Source: Gammaproteobacteria bacterium (GTDB lineage: Bacteria; Pseudomonadota; Gammaproteobacteria; Steroidobacterales; GCA-2729495). From it: a stretch of 64,000 bases of DNA. The notes below the pieces were generated by a model. That model saw only the letters and a list, made by a program, of their open reading frames with translations, was not told where the DNA came from and did no database searches. The position numbers and the translations under genes were made by a program. The stretch spans positions 1,178,001 through 1,242,000 of the forward strand of contig CP054183.1 in the NCBI GenBank assembly GCA_015709695.1, read 5' to 3'. Within the stretch, counting starts at the first letter, position 1; each line of letters begins with the position of its first letter. Positions 57,755 through 64,000 of the stretch are shown here, one piece after another.

Positions 57755-60700
57755 TGCAACAACTCCTTGTGCAGATCCTGCAGGCGATTGACGTCGCCAT
57801 TGTCCAGGTGGTCCAGCGCCATGGTGGTGGCCACCGCCGCGGCAAGCGTGGTGTAGTAGGTCACGCGATGACGAACCGCCGCGGAACGGATCGGATGGGA
57901 TTCACGGATCGCCTGCTTGCCTTCCGTGGTGTTCACGATGAGTGACAGCTCGTCGTTCTTGATCATGTCCACCACGTGGGGCCTACCTTCCCGCACCTTG
58001 TTCACGCGACGGCAAGCCACCCCACCCTCGGCAAGCGCCACCGCGGTACCGTTGGTGGCGACGATGTCAAAGCCACGCTCCAGCAGGATGCGGCCAAGCT
58101 TGACCACGCCCGTCTTGTCCCGATCGCGCACCGACAACAGCGCGACACCACGCCGCGGCAACAACACCCCCGAAGCCAGCTGGGCCTTGGCGTAGGCCTC
58201 GGCGAACGAGCGGCCGGTTCCCATGACTTCACCGGTCGATTTCATCTCCGGTCCGAGGATGGGGTCCGCATCCGGGAACTTGTTGAACGGGAAGACCGAC
58301 TCCTTCACCGCGAAGTATGGCGGCACGCGGGCGGTGGTGATGCCCTGCTCCACCAGGCTCTGCCCCACCATGACGCGAGCAGCAATCTTGGCAAGCGGGA
58401 GTCCGATTGCCTTCGAGACAAAAGGTACCGTGCGTGATGCGCGCGGGTTGACTTCCAGGACGTAGATGATGCCGTTCTGGATGGCAAACTGCGTATTCAT
58501 CAGGCCTATGACGCCCAGCGACTGGGCCATCGCAGCCACCTGACGTGACAACTCTTCCTGTACTTCGCGGGACAGCGTGGCCGGCGGCAGGGAGCAGCCT
58601 GAATCGCCGGAGTGGATCCCTGCCTGCTCTATGTGCTCCATGATGCCGCCGATGAAGACGTCATTTCCGTCACAGATGCAGTCGACATCCACCTCTACCG
58701 CCAGGTCGAGGAACCGGTCGAGCAGCACCGGGCTGTCATGGGACACGGCCACTGCCTTGCGCATGTAGGCGCGCAGATCGTCTTCGCCATGGACAATCTC
58801 CATGGCACGCCCTCCGAGCACGTACGAGGGGCGAACCACCAGCGGGAAGCCCACCTCCTGGGCAAGCTGGACGGCATCATCCTCGTTGCCCGCGGTGCAG
58901 TTGGGCGGCTGCTTCAGGTTGAGCCGCTTGAGCAACTGCTGGAACCGTTGCCGATCCTCGGCCACGTCGATGGAATCCGGCGAGGTGCCGATGATTGACG
59001 CCCCGGCAGCTTCCAGGCTCTTTGCCAGTTTCAGCGGAGTCTGCCCGCCATACTGGACGATGACACCAGCAGGCTTCTCAAGATCCACGATTTCCATGAC
59101 GTCCTCGAACGTCAGGGACTCGAAGTACAGACGGTCCGAGATATCGAAATCGGTGGAAACCGTCTCCGGATTGCAGTTGACCATGATGGTCTCGAACCCC
59201 GACTCCTTGAGCGCCAGGGCCGCGTGGACGCAGCAGTAATCGAATTCGATCCCCTGTCCGATGCGGTTGGGACCACCGCCCAGAATCATGATCTTGCGCC
59301 GGTCGCTCGGTTCTGCCTCGCACTCCTCCTCGTATGTCGAGTACAGATAGGCCGTCGAAGTGGCGAACTCGGCGGCACAGGTATCGACGCGCTTGTACAC
59401 CGGCCGGACACCAGCCTTGTGCCGGTTCTGCCGGACCGCACTCTCTTTGGTCCCGAGGAGTCGCGCCAGCCTGCTGTCGGAGAAGCCCTTGCGCTTGAGC
59501 ATCCGCAGGCGATCAGCCTTGAGCACGCTCAGGCCATCACCACGCACGGCAGCCTCGCAGCTCACCAGATCCTCGATCTGCGCCAGGAACCAGGGGTCGA
59601 TGCGGCTCAGTTCGCCAACCTCCGCCAGTGACAGGCCATGGCGAAAGGCATCGGCCACGTAGAGCAGCCGGTCTGGCCCCGGCATGCGCAGTTCATGGCG
59701 CAGGTGGTCCATGTCCTCGGCGGAGGGTTCCTGCGGCAGCCGCTCGACCAGTCCATCGATCCCGGTTTCCATGCCACGCAGGGCCTTCTGCAGCGACTCC
59801 TGGAAGGTGCGGCCCATGGCCATCACCTCGCCCACGGACTTCATCTGCGTTGTGAGGCGGATATCGGCCCCGGGAAATTTCTCGAAGGTGAACCGCGGGA
59901 TCTTCGTGACGACATAGTCGATGGTCGGTTCAAAGGATGCCGGGGTGGCTCCGCCGGTGATCTCGTTCCGCAGCTCGTCGAGCGTATAGCCGATGGCGAG
60001 CTTCGCGGCGACGCGGGCGATCGGAAAACCGGTGGCCTTCGAGGCCAGCGCAGAGGAGCGTGAAACGCGCGGATTCATCTCGATGACCAGCACGCGGCCA
60101 TCCACGGGATTGACGGCGAACTGGACGTTGGAGCCGCCGGTATCCACGCCGATGCGGCGCAGGACCGCAATCGATGCGTCACGCAGGCGCTGGTACTCCT
60201 TGTCGGTCAGGGTCTGCGCAGGTGCCACCGTGATGGAATCGCCGGTATGTACCCCCATCGGATCGAGATTCTCGATGGAGCAGATGATGATGCAGTTGTC
60301 GCTGCGGTCCCTCACCACCTCCATCTCGAACTCTTTCCACCCCAGCACCGATTCCTCCAGCAGTACCTCGCTGGTTGGCGATGCCTCGAGCCCGCGGCTG
60401 ACGATCTCCTCGAATTCGTCGCGGTTGTAGGCAATGCCGCCGCCGCTGCCGCCCAGCGTGAACGACGGACGGATGACGATGGGGAAGCCGATGTCCGGCT
60501 GGATCCGCAGCGCATCTTCCAGGGTATGCGCTACCGTCGCACGCGGCACTTCCAGCCCAATCTCCTGCATGGCGTCACGGAACAGCTCGCGGTCCTCGGC
60601 CGTATCGATCGCCTGGCGCGATGCACCGATCAACTCGACATCGAACTTCGCCAGCACCCCTTCGCGAACCAGGTCCAGCGCGCAATTGAGCGCGGTCTGC

Positions 60701-60975
60701 CCACCCATGGTCGGCAGCAGGGCATCGGGCTTCTCGCGCTCGATGATGCGCGCCACGGTCTTCCAGGTGACCGGCTCGATGTACACGGCATCGGCGAAAT
60801 CCGGATCCGTCATGATCGTGGCCGGATTGGAATTCACGAGGATGACCCGGTAACCCTCTTCCTTGAGCGCCTGGCAGGCCTGTGTTCCGGAATAGTCGAA
60901 CTCGCAGGCCTGGCCAATGACGATGGGCCCGGCACCGATGATCAATACGCTCTGGATGTCGCTGCGCTTCGGCAT
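57751..60975 (-). CDS. carB: Carbamoyl-phosphate synthase large subunit
   Basis: A 1074-residue enzyme (E. coli 1073) that makes carbamoyl phosphate for arginine and pyrimidines. Two homologous halves, each with an ATP-grasp domain: [22 protein letters not shown] and [20 protein letters not shown] at their starts, [16 protein letters not shown] and [14 protein letters not shown] in the ATP sites. The C-terminal allosteric domain contains [14 protein letters not shown]. It follows carA by 11 bases. Confidence 0.98.
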   Translation of the reverse strand: MPKRSDIQSVLIIGAGPIVIGQACEFDYSGTQACQALKEEGYRVILVNSNPATIMTDPDFADAVYIEPVTWKTVARIIEREKPDALLPTMGGQTALNCALDLVREGVLAKFDVELIGASRQAIDTAEDRELFRDAMQEIGLEVPRATVAHTLEDALRIQPDIGFPIVIRPSFTLGGSGGGIAYNRDEFEEIVSRGLEASPTSEVLLEESVLGWKEFEMEVVRDRSDNCIIICSIENLDPMGVHTGDSITVAPAQTLTDKEYQRLRDASIAVLRRIGVDTGGSNVQFAVNPVDGRVLVIEMNPRVSRSSALASKATGFPIARVAAKLAIGYTLDELRNEITGGATPASFEPTIDYVVTKIPRFTFEKFPGADIRLTTQMKSVGEVMAMGRTFQESLQKALRGMETGIDGLVERLPQEPSAEDMDHLRHELRMPGPDRLLYVADAFRHGLSLAEVGELSRIDPWFLAQIEDLVSCEAAVRGDGLSVLKADRLRMLKRKGFSDSRLARLLGTKESAVRQNRHKAGVRPVYKRVDTCAAEFATSTAYLYSTYEEECEAEPSDRRKIMILGGGPNRIGQGIEFDYCCVHAALALKESGFETIMVNCNPETVSTDFDISDRLYFESLTFEDVMEIVDLEKPAGVIVQYGGQTPLKLAKSLEAAGASIIGTSPDSIDVAEDRQRFQQLLKRLNLKQPPNCTAGNEDDAVQLAQEVGFPLVVRPSYVLGGRAMEIVHGEDDLRAYMRKAVAVSHDSPVLLDRFLDLAVEVDVDCICDGNDVFIGGIMEHIEQAGIHSGDSGCSLPPATLSREVQEELSRQVAAMAQSLGVIGLMNTQFAIQNGIIYVLEVNPRASRTVPFVSKAIGLPLAKIAARVMVGQSLVEQGITTARVPPYFAVKESVFPFNKFPDADPILGPEMKSTGEVMGTGRSFAEAYAKAQLASGVLLPRRGVALLSVRDRDKTGVVKLGRILLERGFDIVATNGTAVALAEGGVACRRVNKVREGRPHVVDMIKNDELSLIVNTTEGKQAIRESHPIRSAAVRHRVTYYTTLAAAVATTMALDHLDNGDVNRLQDLHKELLQ

Positions 60976-60986
60976 GTTCGGGCGAC

Positions 60987-62162
60987 TCAGTTCCGGGAGA
61001 CGGCAGGGCGTCCGCTGGTCCCCGCGGCTGCCTGCACGCCCCTGCGCATGGCTTCCGCAAACCGCGCAAACAGCGGCTCCATGTCATGTGGCCCGGGGCT
61101 TGCCTCAGGATGGCCCTGAAAACCGAAGGCAGGACAATCAGTTCGCTCGATTCCCTGAAGCGAGTTATCAAACAGGCTGCGATGTGTGGCCCGCAGGTTT
61201 GCCGGGAGGCTTGCCTCGTCCACGGCAAAACCATGGTTCTGGCTGGTGATCATCACGCGGGCCGTGGCGATGTCGAGGACCGGGTGGTTGGCACCGCGGT
61301 GGCCAAATTTCATCTTCATGGTCTTCGCCCCGCTGGCGAGTGCCAGGAACTGGTGACCGAGGCAGATGCCGAAAACCGGAATGCCGCTTGCCAGCAGCTT
61401 GCGGACGGCTTCGATGGCATAACTGCAGGGCTCGGGATCGCCTGGGCCGTTGGAGAGGAAGACGCCATCCGGCTCCATGGCCAACACGTCTTCCGCGGTG
61501 GTCTGGGCCGGCACCACGGTGACCCGGCAGCCCTGATCCACCAGCAAACGCAGGATGTTGCGCTTCATGCCGAAGTCATACGCCACCACCAGAAAGGGCG
61601 TTGCCCGCTTGCCGGGAACGACGCCAGAGGACGCTGGCCAGTTGCGTCCCAGATTCCACTGGTAGCTCTCCCTGGTGGTGACGACACGCGCGAGATCCAT
61701 GCCCGCGAGTCCCGGGAAGCGCCGCGCATGATCCACCGCGACCTTTGGATCGACCTCCCCGGTCATGATGCAGCCGGACATCGCCCCCTTGTCCCGCAGC
61801 CGGCGTGTCAGGCGACGCGTATCGATTTCGGCAATGGCCACTACGTTGCCACGTCGCAACATGTCCCCGAGAGGCAGTTCGGAGCGGTAATTGCTGGCCA
61901 GCGCCGGCAGGTCCCGGATGACCAGGCCCGCCGCAAAGACCCGGTCGCTTTCGAGGTCGTCGGTGTTGGTGCCTGTGTTGCCGATATGCGGGTAAGTCAG
62001 GGTGACAATCTGCCGGCAGTAGGACGGGTCGGTCAGGATTTCCTGGTACCCCGTCATCGCGGTGTTGAAAACGACTTCGCCTATGGTGCGTCCCGAAGCA
62101 CCGACGGAAATGCCCCTGAAGAGGCTGCCGTCTTCCAGCGCCAGTACGGCGGGCTCATTCAC
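60987..62162 (-). CDS. carA: Carbamoyl-phosphate synthase small subunit (glutamine amidotransferase)
   Basis: A 391-residue subunit (E. coli 382) that hydrolyses glutamine and feeds ammonia to CarB. N-terminal CPSase domain [14 protein letters not shown] and [17 protein letters not shown]; class I amidotransferase domain with the nucleophile in [13 protein letters not shown] and the His/Glu pair in [14 protein letters not shown] 62162 is chosen because GAGGG lies seven bases upstream; the frame could run 17 residues longer. Confidence 0.96.
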   Translation of the reverse strand: MNEPAVLALEDGSLFRGISVGASGRTIGEVVFNTAMTGYQEILTDPSYCRQIVTLTYPHIGNTGTNTDDLESDRVFAAGLVIRDLPALASNYRSELPLGDMLRRGNVVAIAEIDTRRLTRRLRDKGAMSGCIMTGEVDPKVAVDHARRFPGLAGMDLARVVTTRESYQWNLGRNWPASSGVVPGKRATPFLVVAYDFGMKRNILRLLVDQGCRVTVVPAQTTAEDVLAMEPDGVFLSNGPGDPEPCSYAIEAVRKLLASGIPVFGICLGHQFLALASGAKTMKMKFGHRGANHPVLDIATARVMITSQNHGFAVDEASLPANLRATHRSLFDNSLQGIERTDCPAFGFQGHPEASPGPHDMEPLFARFAEAMRRGVQAAAGTSGRPAVSRN

Positions 62163-62200
62163 CCCTGCACCCTCATGAATTTCTGACAGGCGTATACGAC

Positions 62201-62235
62201 TGGCGGGAGGCAACCACGATGGATTCCTCCCGCCA
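62201..62235 (-). promoter_or_regulatory. Stem-loop in the carAB 5' leader
   Basis: Perfect 10-bp stem TGGCGGGAGG/CCTCCCGCCA with a 15-base loop, between the predicted start site (near 62257) and the carA start. No U-run follows. It may regulate carAB or stabilise the leader. Confidence 0.5.
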
Positions 62236-62263
62236 CGGGCACCAATTGCTTGGAACCCGCGTC

Positions 62264-62269
62264 ATTCTA
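62264..62269 (-). promoter_or_regulatory. -10 box of the carAB promoter
   Basis: TAGAAT on the minus strand with TGGTGT 17 bases upstream as a weak -35. It lies in the 164-base gap between dapB and carA, about 100 bases before carA. Confidence 0.45.
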
Positions 62270-62326
62270 AACGAGCCTCCGGCGGGACACCATCGGCACA
62301 CCGGAACATCACGCCGCGGCACGGAA

Positions 62327-63139
62327 TCAGGCTTGGGGCCGCGCCAGACCGAGCACGTCCGTCATGCCATACAGCCCGGGCGTCCGCCCGGCGACCCAGC
62401 GAGCGGCGCGCAAGGCACCTCGCGCAAACGTGGACCGGTCCAGGGCGCGGTGCTCCAACCGGAGGGTTTCTTCTTCGAGGGCGAACAGCACCTCGTGATC
62501 GCCGACGATCTGGCCCGCACGGACGGATGAGAAGCCGATGCTGCCGGGGCTGCGAGGCGCGCGCTGCACGAAACGGTCCCGCGCGGTAACGTCCTCGATG
62601 CGCCGCCCGAGTACCCCGGCCACTGCTTCCCCGAGTTGCAGCGCCGTACCGGACGGCGCGTCGACCTTGTTGCGGTGATGTGCCTCGACGATCTCGATGT
62701 CCGCCTCGGATCCCAGCAGCTGCGTGGCCATGCGCGCGAGTTCGGTCAGCACCGCCACGCCCACGCTCATGTTGCGCCCATAGACGATGGGAATGCGCCG
62801 GCTGGCCTGCTCGATCAGCCCGAGATGCAGCGGCGAAAGCCCGGTGGTTCCCATTACCAGGGCGCAACGCTCGGCCAGGCAGGCATCAAGGTTGCTACCC
62901 ACCGCGGCCGCATTGCTGAAATCGATGGCGACCTCCGCCCCGGCCACCGCCGCAGTCACCGATGCCGTCACGTGCACACCCAGTACGCCGACACCCGCAG
63001 CGGCACCCGCATCCTGGCCAAGCCCGGGATGCCCCGCCTCGGCGGCGGCACCACTCAGCGCAAGATCGCCACTGCCTGCGATCAGGCGGATGACCGCCGC
63101 CCCCATGCGCCCGGTGGCCCCAAGTACCGCAATCCTCAA
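62327..63139 (-). CDS. dapB: 4-hydroxy-tetrahydrodipicolinate reductase
   Basis: A 270-residue NAD(P)H enzyme of the lysine/diaminopimelate pathway (E. coli 273). Rossmann motif LGATGRMGAAVIRLI at the start, VAIDFSNAAAV, the substrate-binding signature EAHHRNKVDAPSGTAL and the late GQIVGDHEVLFALEEETL. The ATG follows the dnaJ stop by 39 bases, so dnaJ-dapB are probably co-transcribed. Confidence 0.96.
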   Translation of the reverse strand: MRIAVLGATGRMGAAVIRLIAGSGDLALSGAAAEAGHPGLGQDAGAAAGVGVLGVHVTASVTAAVAGAEVAIDFSNAAAVGSNLDACLAERCALVMGTTGLSPLHLGLIEQASRRIPIVYGRNMSVGVAVLTELARMATQLLGSEADIEIVEAHHRNKVDAPSGTALQLGEAVAGVLGRRIEDVTARDRFVQRAPRSPGSIGFSSVRAGQIVGDHEVLFALEEETLRLEHRALDRSTFARGALRAARWVAGRTPGLYGMTDVLGLARPQA

Positions 63140-63178
63140 GTCACACCCCCCATCCGCCGCTGTGTTGCTGGCATTCTC

Positions 63179-64000
63179 TCAGGAACCCAGCTGCTCGAAA
63201 AACTTCCTGACGCCTTCCTTCCAGGAACTGCTCCGCGGCCGGTGGCGGTCCCCGCCCGCAATCAGGGAGTCATTGAACGCCTTGAGCAGCTTCTTCTGTT
63301 CCGAAGTCAGGTTTACCGGCACCTCGACGTCGATCCGGCAGTAGAGATCACCGACTCCGCCACCGCGTACGGGCTTGACACCCTTGCCCTTGAGCCTCAG
63401 GACCTTTCCGGGCTGGGTCTCCGGCGGCACCTTGAGCGTGACCTCGCCATCGAGCGTGGGTATGTCCAGGCTGCCACCCAGCGTCGCGGTGACAAAGCTG
63501 ACCGGGATGACGCAGGACAGGTCGGCGCCACGGCGCTCGAACAGCGGATGCGGCCGCATGCGGATCTCCACGTAAAGATCCCCTGGCGGTCCGCCGTTCT
63601 GGCCTGCCTCGCCTTCGCCCGTGAGCCGGATGCGGTCACCTTCGTCCACGCCAGCAGGCACCTTCACCGCCAGCGTCTTGCTTTGCTGTACCCGTCCCCT
63701 GCCATGGCAGGACGGGCAGGGTGTCTCCACCACCTGGCCGGTTCCCTGGCAGGAAGGGCAGGTCTGCTGGATGGAGAAGAATCCCTGGCTGATCCGCACC
63801 TGGCCGGCACCATCGCATCGACGGCACTGGACCTTTTTCGTGCCCGGTGCGGCTCCAGAGCCCTTGCAGGGCTCGCAGGCTACAACGCTCGGAATGGTGA
63901 TGTTGACGGTTGCGCCAAAGACAGCCTGCTCGAGGTCCAGCGCAAGCTCGTAGCGCAGGTCGGCGCCACGATAAACGCCGGATCGTCCGGCCCTCCGGCC
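63179..64000 (-). CDS. dnaJ: Chaperone protein DnaJ, C-terminal part (5' end outside window)
   Basis: The frame is open to the right edge and gives 273 residues of DnaJ without its J domain. All four CxxCxGxG zinc motifs are present: CEPCKGSG, CRRCDGAG, CPSCQGTG and CPSCHGRG, followed by the C-terminal substrate-binding domains (VKVPAGVDEGDRIRLTGEGEAG, FVTATLGGSLDIPTLDG) and the end KFFEQLGS. DnaJ stimulates DnaK ATP hydrolysis during protein folding. Confidence 0.97.
   Translation of the reverse strand, partial: GRRAGRSGVYRGADLRYELALDLEQAVFGATVNITIPSVVACEPCKGSGAAPGTKKVQCRRCDGAGQVRISQGFFSIQQTCPSCQGTGQVVETPCPSCHGRGRVQQSKTLAVKVPAGVDEGDRIRLTGEGEAGQNGGPPGDLYVEIRMRPHPLFERRGADLSCVIPVSFVTATLGGSLDIPTLDGEVTLKVPPETQPGKVLRLKGKGVKPVRGGGVGDLYCRIDVEVPVNLTSEQKKLLKAFNDSLIAGGDRHRPRSSSWKEGVRKFFEQLGS

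Overview
This 64 kb window is a high-GC, gene-dense chromosomal segment from a gammaproteobacterium. Supporting evidence: the smc-zipA-ligA cluster (ZipA is a gammaproteobacterial division protein), the tRNA-fMet-rimP-nusA-infB-rbfA-truB-rpsO-pnp order, a secG-tRNA-Leu(GAG) pair, a fused aspartokinase/homoserine dehydrogenase and separate nuoC and nuoD genes. The layout fits a free-living lineage near the Xanthomonadales/Steroidobacterales/Nevskiales/Woeseiales part of the class; I cannot place it more exactly without a search. Both ends cut genes: aconitase on the left, DnaJ on the right.

Layout. 1-2.4 kb (+): end of acnA, a sirtuin and tatD. 2.4-6.8 kb (-): threonine genes thrA(fused)-thrC plus a membrane-anchored NERD-like protein; no thrB lies between them. 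7.0-11 kb (+): an HNH-family protein with an altered catalytic motif, an orphan P-loop ATPase, a methyltransferase and a class III CoA-transferase. 10.9-14.2 kb (-): a Rieske protein, a YqjK/YqjE/ElaB-type stress membrane set and a B12-dependent ribonucleotide reductase. 14.4-16 kb (+): an SDR and a hydrolase-like protein lacking its nucleophile. 16-19 kb: a lower-GC accessory cassette with two related DUF6502-type HTH proteins around a secreted protein made of 13 octapeptide repeats. 19-25 kb (-): smc-zipA-ligA, with the second DUF6502 gene one base after ligA. 25.4-27.3 kb (+): queF, a DksA-type protein and phaR. 27.3-36.4 kb (-): the translation/transcription/RNA-decay operon with a terminator-rich leader. 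36.4-50.7 kb (-): the complete 14-gene complex I operon. 50.7-62.2 kb (-): tRNA-Leu, secG, tpiA, glmM, folP, ftsH, rlmE, greA, carB and carA, with yhbY on the other strand. 62.3-64 kb (-): dapB and dnaJ.

Most of the window is conserved housekeeping sequence. The parts that housekeeping does not explain are the DUF6502/octapeptide-repeat cassette (16.2-19 kb), the HNH/P-loop pair (7-9 kb), several enzyme-like proteins missing a hallmark residue (HNH Tyr for His, hydrolase Gly for Ser, sirtuin with three zinc cysteines, DksA with one cysteine), and the attenuator-like leader before rimP. Promoters, hairpins and start codons were read by eye; nothing was aligned or searched.
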